Below are positions 38,208 through 49,449 of a stretch of 64,000 nt of DNA, in pieces (the stretch's first letter is position 1; every line of letters starts with the position of its first letter). Position numbers and translations under genes: made by a program. This DNA comes from Rotaria macrura (taxonomy: Eukaryota; Rotifera; Eurotatoria; Philodinida; Philodinidae). The DNA lies in NCBI GenBank assembly GCA_900239685.1, contig OENT01000271.1, forward strand, positions 80,694-144,693, given 5' to 3'. The notes beneath the pieces are model-generated. The model was not told the origin of the DNA. It was given only the letters and a program-made list of their open reading frames with translations, and ran no database searches.

Positions 38208-40825
38208 TTATTCATCTATTTTTTCAAAAACAACAAACTCCAGTACATCATGAATAAGAGACGGATAACGTTTTTCAACAAGTTTCCATTGTGGTGACGA
38301 GAGAACCTCACGTGAATGAAATTGAATAAAACGAAGTACGGCTTGTTTGAGAGTTTTTACTTTGGATATGTAATCAGCCGAATGAAACTTTTCATATACA
38401 TCACTGACTGCTTGATGAAGACAAGTTAATAGTAAAGCAGCCGTCGCAACACTTACATTTTGTGGTTGACACATATCTTGTAAACAAAGAAGAGTAAGAA
38501 CATCAATACCATATCTCACCGCTCCTTGGAAAACTAAACGAGTTGTTTCAAATGATACATTAATGACTGATGCTGTTGATGATCGACTACTACGTTTACT
38601 ATCTGTTACTGATGACGGAGTTCGCATTGATGAACTTAATGACGTGTATTGATTGGTATAAAGAAAAAGAAATATTTTATCAAGAATATTAACTGCTGGC
38701 GTTTCTTCATTGTCAGGTAGTGTTAAGACGGATTCATTCGTGTTAGAAAAATGTTGATTGAAATAAATCGACCGTGTTGAAAGTATACTTTTATGTAAGT
38801 TCCACTGTCGATCTCGACAATGCACGGTAACATCTGAATGAAGACCGGATCGAAATAAATTGGTGAGGAACGTAAAATTTTCTGGTATTTCTGATGCTGC
38901 TGTCATTGTTGTAACTGGACTTGGTAGATTTGCTGAATGATATTGATTTTGGTACATTTGATCTAATGGATGGGGGCGTGATTGTGATGCAAACCGAATT
39001 TGCTTATTTTGATATAAACGTGGCGAACGATGAAGATTTTCTGCAATAATCGGAAGCGCTCTTTGTCCAGCTGACGGTTGAAAACGCTTTGGCGAATGAA
39101 GAGAATGTTGAGGTGAAGCATGTTGTTGTTGTTGTTGTTGTTGTTGTTGATTGCGAGAAACGATGGCTGGAAGCATGTGGCTTGCCTGTGATATAGTTTA
39201 ACAACAAAAAAGCACATGAAATTTTTTACAGTTTATTTTAATTTTTTGACTCATTCAATTACTTTCGAATCATCAGAAAATGGATCCCATGCCTGTATGT
39301 GATTTTCAGTTGTAGCTACCGTTGTATTTTCTCGTGTTGTTCCTGGTTGTTCTGGACTCGCATGTTTCTCATTTGATTTAAGTACCGATGATACTCGTTT
39401 AGATTCGTTTTTCATCACAGATGCTGTATGTTGTTCTCTCGATAACTTTGAAGCATTTGTTCCTCCTTTATTTTGAATACTACCACTGTTACTTAACGAT
39501 ATTATTTTTGGTTCAACAACACGTTTAATGCTTCTTGGAACATGAGCACGTGGTAATGGTTGCACTATTTGAATTGTAAATAGAAGATAATCAATCGTAA
39601 AATACCGTCCATTATTTTCATTGATATCATGCCGATAAGAATAAATATGAGGAGCTAATTCATCAAAAGTATAAAATTCCATTGTATAATTATCAGTAAG
39701 ATCTTCGAATGATTCCGTATAACGTCGTAGAAGATTATGTTCATTTTTACATGCAATTTCGACTTTGCCATAATTTGCATTAGTAAAATCCAAACATTTA
39801 ATCGTTAAAAACAATGGTGTTTGCTTATTATTTGGTGACGTGGCTGGATATTTAATTAACATTCGCCATTTTTTACTTTTTAGACCTTCGATCGTTTTAA
39901 CATGAGTAAATTGAAAACGATCCGATACGAAACGTCGATCATTGCCAACTAAAAGAAATGAAATAGAAAAGATAATATCATAGGGATATGTTATGATGTT
40001 TGTTTGTTTTTTTCTATGTCATATTTTTCGATAAGTTTTTTTAAATAAACGTAGGATTTCATAATTACTTGGTGGTTTTGCTTGATTGACTTGCTCGATA
40101 ATATGATGAAATTTTGTTAATTTCCAATCGACTGTAAAACGTCGTGAAAAATCAAATGCTTTTGTTTTTGGTTGAATTTCAAGTTCATTAGCAAATCGAA
40201 CATAGGCAAGAATAGTACAATCATCTGTATTAAATGGAGTTCCTTGTCGATTTTTCGACATAAAATCTTCATAGAGATCACCTTCAACATCAAAGAAAAT
40301 TTTCGGTGATATATGATCATTCACAAGTGATGATATAGGTTCGCCTTTAGCTAAAAAGAATGTATGATCATAAGCAGAAGTTTCTTTTATCACTTGTCCA
40401 CCATGTGTAGTTATGAGTATTAATTTAATATCAGCACGAAGACATCGATCACGAGGTGCCAATAAAGTAAGACCTATGCGAATACGTGGTGGATGTGCTT
40501 GATGTTCAAGATAAAACTGCCAATGAGATTCAAACGATTCATCAGAAGGAAAAATCAGACTTTCGAGTTCATTTTCAGTACTAGTTGAACGTAGACGCCG
40601 TAGTAATTGTACTGGTACAAACCAATCATGACTAAAGGAAAGAAAATTTTCATCAGCTGGACCTCGCGGTAGAACAATGTGTCGCTAAAATGAAACATTT
40701 CAAAAGAAGTCTCAATTAGATTTAGATCAAAAATGAAAATTAAAACAGAATATTTCTTTTTTATTTTGTTTCATTTTTACTTTCTTTAATGGATCTTGCA
40801 CTCTAATATTGCCATTTGTAGACAT
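38208..40825 (-). CDS. MATH-like/BTB domain protein
   Basis: Four exons, 40825-40781, 40684-40069, 39948-39263 and 39185-38208, give 774 residues with all phases closing. Two N-terminal beta-rich segments look MATH-like. The first is residues about 50-185 (SLIFPSDESFESHWQFYLEH, ADIKLILITTHGGQVIKETS). The second is about 225-355 (KKWRMLIKYP, FLTIKCLDFTNANYGKVEIA, FTIDYLLFTIQIV). A Ser/Lys-rich linker and poly-Gln follow. The BTB/POZ domain is about 565-650 (LFRSGLHSDVTVHCRDRQWN, LHKSILSTRSIYFNQHFS) with a helical C-terminus. MATH-BTB proteins are usually CUL3 adaptors. MATH assignment is tentative; BTB is firm. Without splicing, the pieces look like separate ORFs: stops at 39251 and 40019 fall in introns. 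The start follows ATTAG by 4 bases. Confidence 0.8.
39123..39151 (-). repeat. CAA repeat (poly-Gln) in the MATH-like/BTB gene
   Basis: About nine tandem CAA codons on the minus strand (TTG on plus), in frame, just before a Ser/His/Pro-rich stretch. Confidence 0.9.
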
Positions 40826-40831
40826 ATCCCT

Positions 40832-41625
40832 AATTTATATTCTATGTATTGATAGTTTGAAAATGTACATGAGAAAGTAGTCGATTCTTTTTTATTCACT
40901 GTATTCATACGGTCATGCTAATACCATTTAGTCGACAACCACATGAAGTTGTATGTAAACAATCAACATGAAAAAGTTGTAACGATGGTAAAAATGAAAT
41001 CATTTTCGAACATTCAAATGTTATATTAACAATTTTAAACGTACAACATAAGAACATATAATAAAACAAAATGATTAAAAACCGTATCTTAAAAATAGGC
41101 TATTGATATTTTCTTTCAATGTAAATAATGAATGTATCCACATATGAGAACACAATGATTTCATGAATAATACATTCATTTGACATTCTTTTTATAAAAT
41201 CTAATCAATACATACGAACTTTATCGTTTATATGACTTATCAGATAAATTAATCAATATATTTATAGATACGTTCATTGATTATGAGTTTTATTAACATG
41301 ATACTTATGTATATTAACAATATTCAACAAATAATGTCAATGAAATGTTCAAAGATCTCATTGTTTGCGTAATTCATATACATATAGGCTACTTGAAAGA
41401 AAATCGTAATGGCAGTCGAGCGTATGCTGAGCAAAACAAACGGTATAGATATATTGATGAAGAAAAAAGAACGATTATTTATTATTCTTGCTCTTTATCC
41501 CATTCATCCAACAGATAGATAGAACATCTGGCTATTTCATATGTATACAAATAACTAAAGAGACATAAAAAAATGTATGTTTGTTTTTCTTCGCATTGTT
41601 CTACATCATCATCATCATCTTCTTC
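40832..41625. other. Divergent intergenic region, 0.8 kb
   Basis: Separates the MATH-like/BTB gene (minus) from the METTL24-like gene (plus), so it must hold both promoters. AT-rich; no motif can be named. Confidence 0.75.
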
Positions 41626-42732
41626 ATGTCGACAATGCGATTACTATCGGATATCTTTATACAATCATTTACAAGACGTCTACAATGGAGACATTATTTT
41701 CTATTGAAATCTATGGGAGTTTTTATTTTATTTATTGTATTATTTATTATAGCACGAAATTCTTCGAATGAACGTCGTTCATTGTCATTGTTTTCCTCGA
41801 AGAACAATCACATACCGCTATCTCCATCTGTGGTACAAAATTTAATCATTAGTAAATTAAATTTAACACAATCATCATTTTTAAAATCACCATTAGGAAT
41901 ATCATCGAATTATTTTGATCCATTTGTTTATTCTCGAATAGAATTTACACACAATGATGAACAACGAACTGAACAAAGTCGAACTTGGTGTCAAGCACAA
42001 AGTAAATTTATTCGACCACAAGATCTCGAACCATATAAATGTACTAATATACAACAATTTGAAAACAGTGATCATATCTTGTGTCTAGATTCATTTATAC
42101 GTAATTCATGTTTAGTTATGTCGATAGGCATGGGTAACAATCGTCTGAATGATACATTTGAGAATCAATTGTATGATTGGGGTGGTTGTCGTTTACTTTC
42201 GTTCGATCCTTATCAACAACCTATACAAACGAATACATCCGATCAAGAGATAACAATTAAAGCTAATTGGACATTCTATCGTTTTGGTTTAACAGCATCA
42301 GCTGCTGTCGATGATAATTCAAAATTAATGACTATTCGAAAATTAACTGAATATATACATTTTGATTCTATATCAACACGTATTGATATAATGAAAATTG
42401 ATATTGATAATGCAAATGAATGGAATTTATTAGATGATAGTGACTTTTTACTTTATATATGTAGACATGTAAAGCAATTAATATTAAAAACAAAACCCAT
42501 ACATTCAAAAAGATATCAACATTATCGTATATTTACAGTCAAACTAAATAAATGCTTTTCATTATTACGTCGACGTTCACGTCTCTATCTACTTGAGCGT
42601 CACAATCATATTGAAAGTGAATGGTCTTTAACAAAATTTTCAATTAATCTCGGTTTATTTTGTGATGAAATTGATATGTCAATGTATTTGCTTGTCTACG
42701 GTCATTTATATTTGGTGAATACAAAACTTTAA
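41626..42732 (+). CDS. METTL24-like methyltransferase-domain protein, type II membrane
   Basis: Single exon, 368 residues from ATG 41626. A membrane anchor lies near residues 29-45 (GVFILFIVLFIIARN), giving type II topology and probably a Golgi or secretory lumen location. The lumenal part has family landmarks: a Cys-rich lead (TWCQAQSKF), then NSCLVMSIGMGNNRLNDTFE, WGGCRLLSFDPYQQP and IDIMKIDIDNANEWNLLDD, which match the Rossmann motifs of the METTL24/methyltransf_22 family (SIG.G...D, FDP, K.DI...EW). The substrate of this family is unknown. The frame is open further upstream to 41581 but without an ATG; I took the first Met. Its stop lies 43 bp from the end of LIMS1, which is transcribed toward it. 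Confidence 0.88.
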   Translation: MSTMRLLSDIFIQSFTRRLQWRHYFLLKSMGVFILFIVLFIIARNSSNERRSLSLFSSKNNHIPLSPSVVQNLIISKLNLTQSSFLKSPLGISSNYFDPFVYSRIEFTHNDEQRTEQSRTWCQAQSKFIRPQDLEPYKCTNIQQFENSDHILCLDSFIRNSCLVMSIGMGNNRLNDTFENQLYDWGGCRLLSFDPYQQPIQTNTSDQEITIKANWTFYRFGLTASAAVDDNSKLMTIRKLTEYIHFDSISTRIDIMKIDIDNANEWNLLDDSDFLLYICRHVKQLILKTKPIHSKRYQHYRIFTVKLNKCFSLLRRRSRLYLLERHNHIESEWSLTKFSINLGLFCDEIDMSMYLLVYGHLYLVNTKL

Positions 42733-42775
42733 TGTGCAAAATAATATTTGATATTGTTGTTTTTGTTTTTAAATG

Positions 42776-44794
42776 TTAAACACTAGTTTGTTTTAACATA
42801 GATGAAAATTGTTTCTTTTTTGGTTGTAATTGTTGAAGAGATTTTCGAATATTGGATGGTAATTTTTCGTAACATTGTTTACATACAGGAGCGGCGTCAA
42901 CATCGAAAAATTTACTTTTTTCATTCATCGTCTTTTCACATATTGAACAAGCAAAATGATCGGCACAATATTTTTTATTGCAAGCTGTATAAGCTAAAAC
43001 AAGAACGAAAAATAAACATAGTTATTACGTTAGTCTTGCATTTTCGATAAGTTTTACCTCCTTCAGTAATAATAGAGTTACAAATAAAACATGTTGAACC
43101 AAACAGAAAATGATAATCTAATTCGCAGTAGGCCAAACCTTTATTTTCAAAATGTTTACTACCATAAAATGGTTGACCACAACGAGCACAACAGAAATGC
43201 TATATAAACACAAGAAAAAACGAAGTTAAAGTTGTTGCATATTCGATAGATTATAATGTAATAATCAAGTCTAGAGATGTACGTTGCGATCTACTTTTCA
43301 AATCTAATAAGCAAAACATTTTTTCAAAGACATATCGGAATTCGGTGATTCTGATAATTAGCCGATATCTCTCTGTTTTTCATGCATAGCAAATAAATTT
43401 GATCGTAATCAAGAAGTACATCGGATATCTACTGAGATTTTTAATCCTTGATTTTTATCTGTAAGAAGAAGTTCTCTATTTGAATGAAATAAAGTACAAC
43501 AAACCTCAACATGCCATTGCTTTCCAAGAGCACCAATAACTCGATCATTGATTAATTGCCGACAAGCAGAACATATGGGTATATCAAGTTTACTATGACA
43601 TGGAAGACAATACAATGAACCTCGTACGTCACGACAATTTTCATCTAATTCAACTCTACGAAAATGACAAGAACAAAGTATTTCTCTTTCATCATGTTTT
43701 GAAATAATCATTTTAAAAACTAACCGACATGATGAACATCGAAAATGATATGAATGATGAAAATCTCCTTTGTATTTCAAACATTTATCATCAATAGTTT
43801 GACTAAAATTAAACAATAGATTAATAATAATCAGCATTTCTCCTTTTCTTACTGGCACGTTGAACATATTTGTTTGGATAATTTTAAATCTTTTGTTTTT
43901 TCTTTTATATGACATTCTCGACAAAGAGCTCTATCAAGTTTAATTGTTCTTTCTTAAAATTACATAAGATAAAGAAAATAATTTTTAAATACTAACTTTC
44001 CATTATATTTTGAAAAACCCATTTCAACTAATGGTGCTTGGCACAGTTGACAACGAAAACAATCCGGATGAAAGCATTTTTGAAGTGCTCGAATAACTCG
44101 GCCAACAACGGTCTGTTCTAAAATATATCAACTTGAAATTTGAATATAATATTGAACTAAAACTTACTACATTCTGCACAACATGGTGCAAATAACATTT
44201 GAAAATCTCGTTCACAATACTTTCGATCTTCATGCTACAGAGAGAAAATTGTTGTATAACATGAAAAAGAAAACGAACATTGAATAATTAATTTACTTCA
44301 AAATATATTCCATTTTCAAATGGCTGAAAACATTGTGTACAACTAGAGAAATAAATAAATTATAATCATGAATTCATATATGTGTTAAATTCCACACGAG
44401 GTGTCATTTATGTGAAACTTCGGCTCCTATCCATTTGTTCTTAATATAAAACATTAAAACTTCATTGAAACGAATCCTTCTCATCTTAGCGAGATTTCCT
44501 TATGAGCTGCATAAGAACTTAAGCGATGATTTCCTTTTGTCATCGTTTCCCCGTCAACATTTTAAATGTTTCCTTGACCTTTCAGATTAGTATATATACA
44601 TAAAAGCTTTTTGGTAATTATTGCAACCATGCATACGATGAAAAGAACTCATGTTTGATATTGAACTTTTCGACGAAAAACAAAAACACATACACGAAAC
44701 ATTGCGTGTGCCATATATGGCCAGCAGCATTGACTATTTGTTCATTCGTAGCAAATGATTGGTGACAATTGGCACATACGTTATCTGACAACAT
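42776..44794 (-). CDS. LIMS1: PINCH/LIMS, five-LIM focal adhesion adaptor
   Basis: Nine exons (44794-44694, 44342-44297, 44234-44168, 44117-43997, 43948-43853, 43802-43725, 43655-43505, 43199-43058, 42993-42776) give 339 residues; human LIMS1 has 325. Five LIM domains follow the PINCH order: LIM1 CANCHQSFATNEQIV to RKYCERDFQMLFAPCC; LIM2 VVGRVIRALQKCFHPDCFRC to CREC; LIM3 ICSTCHQTIDD to RGSLYCLPCH; LIM4 ICSACRQLINDRVIGALGKQ to GLAYCELDYHFLFG; LIM5 CFICNSIITEG to APVCKQCYEKLP. The tail is basic. PINCH joins ILK and parvin at integrin adhesions; LIM1 binds the ILK ankyrin repeats. The exon at 43948 uses the second of two possible AGs, fixed by phase. CTTCTAG lies 4 bases before the ATG; the upstream same-strand gene ends 106 bp away. 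Confidence 0.95.
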
Positions 44795-44812
44795 GAGACT
44801 AGAAGTAGAAAA
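44795..44812 (-). promoter_or_regulatory. Putative spliced-leader acceptor of LIMS1
   Basis: On the minus strand a pyrimidine-rich tract ends CTACTTCTAG, then TCTC and the ATG. The stop of the upstream gene lies only about 100 bp further 5'. Same layout as in the plus-strand gene run. Confidence 0.5.
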
Positions 44813-44900
44813 TAAAATAAAATATAGTTTCATATTGAATGAAATAAAAATTCGTTCTTCATCAATCTCTCTCGTATTTTTCTTTTCGTTCTATCGATAA

Positions 44901-45932
44901 CTACCAGAACATATTGATCGGTTTAACATGATTATTATCATTCTTTTGATTCGATCGATCTGTATGCTGATCATTCTTCGGATCGAAATTCTGATTATCT
45001 GAATCTAATGTTTCAATTAGATTATTTAATAATTCAATACTATCAGATATGTTATTATGATTTTTAGCAGTTGATACTCGCGGATATTTATAACTGAAAG
45101 GCGGAGATCGTGGTAACGAATTTATTGAAATCGATTTATCAGCATCGTGAGTTATTGATAATAAATCAGCAAGTGCATGATTAAGTTGTGCTTCGTTGGC
45201 AAGTAATTCATCAAAACGATTTTCATGATGTTTTTCATATTGCTTTGCAGCTTCATCAATATTAGTACTTCGTCGTAACATCGGTAGAGACTTGGAATTC
45301 GTCTCGTTCATTGTAATGTCGAATGATGATAATAAATCTTCTTTGGAATAATTTGTATCTAATGCTTCATAGGTTTGTTGGACTTTGCTATCTTGTTCTT
45401 TATCTATGGTGAGTTCATGTGTATGTAGTTCTATTCCTACCGTTTGATTGTCATCATTGATGGAAGGAAAAACTGACGAACAGACGTTATTATTGATTAT
45501 GTCGTTGTCATTGCCATTGACCTTGCTTTCCATTGTTCGTATGAACATTTGGTTATGATTAAATTCTGCTTCGTTAGAAACAATATCATCGTTAAGTGGT
45601 AACAAATTTTGGGCACTCGCATAAGGAGTTATATTTGTACGTGCTTCAAATTCTTTGATCAATTGAGAAACGGATCGATTATGTACTGATTCAGAAGAAC
45701 ATAACGATGAAACGTTAGTTAAATCTCCTTGAGTTGCATGTCGTCGCTCATGAAAATTGTCTACTATTGGTTTCATACGAGCGAGAGCTTCTGTTAAATC
45801 TTGCTGACTAATACAAAACCGTTGCTGCTGCTTAAGACGTTGATATTGTAAACGTCTTCGTTCCATGTTCTCGTTTCGTTTTCTTAGTATTACGATTGAA
45901 AATTGAATAAATATGCATGTATGCATATGCAT
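44901..45932 (-). CDS. Uncharacterised disordered, Asn/Asp/Ser-rich protein
   Basis: Open frame of 343 codons without introns. The likely functional N-terminus is basic and helical (MERRRLQYQRLKQQQRF, from 45866), followed by LTEALARMKPIVDNFHERRH and SVSQLIKEFEAR, then long polar stretches. Further conserved-looking bits are AAKQYEKHHENRFDELLANE, AQLNHALADLLSI and SDSIELLNNLIETLDS, which look like amphipathic helices in a disordered chain. I do not recognise the family. Two starts are possible: 45932 (3 bases after AATCAG) and 45866. It lies 106 bp upstream of LIMS1 on the same strand and may share a pre-mRNA with it. Coding is supported by length and third-position bias. Confidence 0.7.
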   Translation of the reverse strand: MHMHTCIFIQFSIVILRKRNENMERRRLQYQRLKQQQRFCISQQDLTEALARMKPIVDNFHERRHATQGDLTNVSSLCSSESVHNRSVSQLIKEFEARTNITPYASAQNLLPLNDDIVSNEAEFNHNQMFIRTMESKVNGNDNDIINNNVCSSVFPSINDDNQTVGIELHTHELTIDKEQDSKVQQTYEALDTNYSKEDLLSSFDITMNETNSKSLPMLRRSTNIDEAAKQYEKHHENRFDELLANEAQLNHALADLLSITHDADKSISINSLPRSPPFSYKYPRVSTAKNHNNISDSIELLNNLIETLDSDNQNFDPKNDQHTDRSNQKNDNNHVKPINMFW

Positions 45933-45935
45933 ATT

Positions 45936-46566
45936 CTGATTACATGAACAAAATTTCTTACATCATTACAGAAAAAAAATGTAACGGCCAAAATTTTAAA
46001 GCAGAGCAGAAAAGAAAATGAAATATGAGAAGATAACAGATCGATGCTGATGCGCACCAGTGATCATCAATCGCATATTCATATAAATGCACACCAAACA
46101 AATGAAATGAAAATTCATTGTTATATGCGTTCTGCTTGCAAATGTTGTTCGTTGATACGATTTCAGACGGAAAATTTTCAATTTTTTATTCATCGATAAT
46201 ATTGAGATATGTTTTAAATAGCAATCAATAACTATGTAGTTTAACTTACCTAAGATAGGTTTTTCCCTGAGGTGGTAACTAAAATTACATCTAGAATATT
46301 AAGAAAAAAAGCAATACGCAACAGCCACAGAGTACTGGACTATAGTTGTAGATTTTTCAAGAGATAAAATTCAAATACACAGAAAAATGAATGAAACTTT
46401 TTATTTTTCATAGGCAACAGCAGATAGCAATATTCAAGGATGTAAAAAATATGAATAGAGGTATCACCAAGAATAAAAATGAAAACAGAAGAACTTTAAT
46501 ATCACAGATTGTCTCTATTTAGTATCAGTCGATAAAAAGTGGTTTCGATTGTCAAGGAGATTTTCA
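45936..46566. other. Intergenic, 0.6 kb
   Basis: 3' flank of the erlin gene, AT-rich, nothing recognised. A small minus-strand frame at 45996-46193 looks like chance. Confidence 0.75.
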
Positions 46567-47947
46567 TTAGATTTCTTTCTTTTTCATATTAAGTATTTCA
46601 TCATTATTTGTAAATATATTTGGAATTGAATTTCCAAAATAAATTTTCGTATTTTTAGCCAATGCTTCATACATTGACAATTGAAGATATTCAGGTGACA
46701 ATTTCATTTTATTTGATTCAGCTTCGGTATCACTTTTATATTTGTTTGCATCTGCTAATGAACGCTCTCTAGCTAAATGCATTTCGGCTTCGATTTCAGC
46801 AATGCGTTTTTCACTTTCTTTGCCTAGAATTTTTTGTTCATATTGAATTTTAGCTACTTGTGCTAATTTTTCAGCTTCAATAATAGCACGACGACGATCA
46901 GTTTCGGCTTCTTTTTCGACAACTTGTTGATGAGCAGTTGTTACCATATATCTATAAGGTAGATTGAGATAAATACGAAAGCTATCTAGTATTTGTTTAC
47001 TGAGTTTTTTCTTGTTCCATAGTTTCATAATTGCGACGAATTGCTTCTGGAATTTTCGGTTTCGTTACTTGAAAAACGAGAGAAAAATGAAAATCAAATA
47101 CTTGAAATGTAGAGGAAGAACGTCACTTCTAATTATGTCATGATAGTTTCTAGAAAAATTGACGAAGGGTACGAGGTTTTCTCAGCGAATGAAAACAACC
47201 ATTAGAAGAGTGCCCACGTGATTACTAAAAACTAATTTTTGAATTATTCAATGAAAACATCATTAGATATCATTTTCCATTCATCAATAGATGTCTATTC
47301 GAAATGTTTGAAAAGTCTTATTTATTTACCTCGAACAGAACTTATATAAAGTCCAGGTGCTAAAATATTTAAATCATTTTGTATTGTTCGTTTAAGATGA
47401 TCATCGATACTGGAAAATAAGTCAATATAAACTTCTTGAAGTGTATGTATGGAACAGAATTGATTGACTTCATGATGAATTTTATCAAAGATTAATGTAC
47501 GATCATAGTTAACCGTATAATTTCGTACGATATCAAGCACAGCATCACGTCTTAATATATTTACAACTTCGATTTTATCAAAATAAATCATTGTTCCACC
47601 ACTAGTACCACAGGGAATATTTTTCACTAAAGACAATCGGATTCAAAATGACTGTTGAAGAAAAAGAATACTATGTATTACCCTGATCGGTCTCTAGAGT
47701 TGTTTGAACAATCTTAGCCGTTGTTAAAAATGGTATCATAACATGATAGCCGGGCGAAGTCATTGATGTGAGTAGGGCACCTCCTCTAGAAAAAAAAAGA
47801 TAAACACATCGATGATATTACTAGTTAGAAAATTGTTGATTTCTTTTGCCTGTAATAGATACCAACATGTCCTTCAGGTATTTGATGAATACTTAATACA
47901 ACGACAACAGCCAAAACACCTAAGATCCCTAACCATTTAGCAATCAT
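46567..47947 (-). CDS. ERLIN: Erlin, SPFH-domain ER lipid-raft protein
   Basis: Five exons, 47947-47850, 47785-47682, 47626-47330, 47067-47001 and 46951-46567, give 316 residues (human erlins about 340). A signal-anchor ([16 protein letters not shown]) precedes EGHVGIYYR, which starts the SPFH domain. Further motifs are [89 protein letters not shown], the coiled-coil [20 protein letters not shown], and LSPEYLQL then [14 protein letters not shown]. Erlins form large rings in the ER membrane that bind cholesterol and help degrade IP3 receptors. The acidic tail of vertebrate erlins is short here. The first intron is GC-AG. ERLIN1 and ERLIN2 cannot be separated. Confidence 0.95.
47786..47849 (-). 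other. GC-AG intron in the erlin gene
   Basis: Minus-strand exon 1 ends TAT TAC AG and the intron begins GCAAAAG, ending TTCTAG. Joining AG to A gives the conserved Arg of YYRGGALLT. The only nearby GT donor, 13 bases upstream, would put a stop soon into exon 2. Confidence 0.88.
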
Positions 47948-48014
47948 GATTGTAGTAATATATTGAGCAAGATGAGATATTCACTATCTCAAATAATAAA
48001 TAAAATAGAACAAA

Positions 48015-48209
48015 ATGAGAAACGAAAGAAAACAACAAAGTACAGTTCCCAACGATGAAGACCAGTATGAATTCGATGAGTCATCATTATTATGCTATCA
48101 CACGCGAATCACCCTAAATTTACTACATCACCATAGCATAAATTATCAATTGATTCTGCCATCAATTTCTGTTGTTTTCTTTTGTCTTTCAATACTTTTC
48201 GTAAAGTAA
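48015..48209 (+). CDS. Possible small tail-anchored protein, divergent from erlin
   Basis: A 64-codon frame starting 67 bp from the erlin start codon, on the other strand. It has a polar acidic N-terminus (NDEDQYEFDESS) and a single C-terminal hydrophobic segment (LILPSISVVFFCLSILFVK) ending the protein, as in tail-anchored membrane proteins. No family recognised. Its position, in what would be a shared divergent promoter, is the only other support, so it could be a chance frame or a 5' exon. Confidence 0.3.
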   Translation: MRNERKQQSTVPNDEDQYEFDESSLLCYHTRITLNLLHHHSINYQLILPSISVVFFCLSILFVK

Positions 48210-48545
48210 AAGAAATACAAATTCTGGCGCCATCTTTCAACGTTGATTGAGCTATAGCGCAGATGAAAAATAATATTATTTCTTTTTACACACAAATGAA
48301 CTGTCGTGCAGCATTGGGCTGCGGCGACAGTGACGATAGAAATGTTTCATCAAGTAGTTTGTTGATAGATCATGAAGATACAGAAATTTCTTCGATTTCT
48401 ATTTTTATTTCAACTATTTTAGTGTGAATGAGAGTAAATTTAACAATCCATTTGAAGAATTCTCTGAAAGATTCGCTGTACAATCTGAGTAGATTCAGTA
48501 CTATTGCAAGAAATTCAAACTATCACAAGAGTTAGCGAAAAATAA
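48210..48545. other. Intergenic, start of the gene-poor region
   Basis: No gene recognised. A slightly GC-richer patch at about 48300-48345 is the first break from the AT-rich background. Confidence 0.6.
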
Positions 48546-48573
48546 ATGGTTCAACCGGTTATGCTTAACTCAT

Positions 48574-48816
48574 TTATCTCATGGTCTTTTTTGCATCGTG
48601 CTGAAATATTTCGTCTGCAAATGCTTGGGTATTATAAGTCGATGTTATCACGGTATTTTCTTGCTTGGAAATTTTTCTACCACCTGGTATGCACCAGCTG
48701 CCACCGATGGCTTGTTTATTTCGTATAAATAAAGATTCTTTGATTTCTAGTATTTCTACCAGATACAAATGCATGTATTGAGAATGTGGGATGCGCTTAT
48801 TATGGTTATTTTTCAA
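48574..48816 (-). pseudogene. Possible decayed Nudix-like fragment
   Basis: An 80-codon frame contains LVEILEIKESLFIRNKQAIG directly followed by GSWCIPGGRKIS. The W.(I/L)PGGR core with a preceding beta strand resembles the start of a Nudix box, but the required E-x-GE and REx2EE residues are absent. If related, it is truncated and non-functional. A single weak motif only. Confidence 0.2.
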
Positions 48817-48849
48817 AAAACTAAATTAGTATTGAAATAGTTTTATTTT

Positions 48850-49449
48850 TATTGTTGGATTTATGTCTAGATTCTTCGTTTATCCGTGTTTTCAATAAAA
48901 GAACTCTGCTCCGGTCAGATCGACAATCTCGCTTCGAATGATGCTGGTTAGATCGAAAGGACTGTTCTCTTTTTCAATTACCTCTGAGTAATGAAACAGC
49001 GTTTTCTTCGAAAATATTCAGTTACGACAATTTTGTGTCTTAGTTTGTTCCCCTAGAATTTGTCGTTGTGACCATCTTCTTTTGTTGCTGTGTGAAATTC
49101 ACTGCTTTCATACCCTTTCCTCACACTTTCTTTCTTCCTTTGTTTCAAATCTCCAGCGGCCGGTTTCGTTTTTGCTTGACAATATAATTCTCTCTTTGTT
49201 TTCGCAACAACATTTTGCAAACCACTGATCAACTAGTGAAACAAACGTCGGAGATCATTAATTCAATTCGTTCTACTAAATTGTTTTGCGTGAAACAAAA
49301 GTTCGAGAAGAATACCGATATTTCTAGAACGTAGGCTATGGTTTCTTTCACGTGATGAATATAAATAGGCAAACTACCTCTCGGTATTTGAAATGAATAC
49401 TGTGTAGAAGACTTAACACTTAACCCTGAGCAAGGAATGCCTTCGACAA
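48850..49449. other. Gene-poor stretch
   Basis: No gene or repeat that I can support. Frames on both strands are short and unlike known proteins. Confidence 0.6.

Noticed and set aside
39004-39217. Two frames overlapping the poly-Gln of the MATH-like/BTB gene, poly-Asn and poly-Thr rich
   Set aside because: They are the other reading frames of the CAA repeat.
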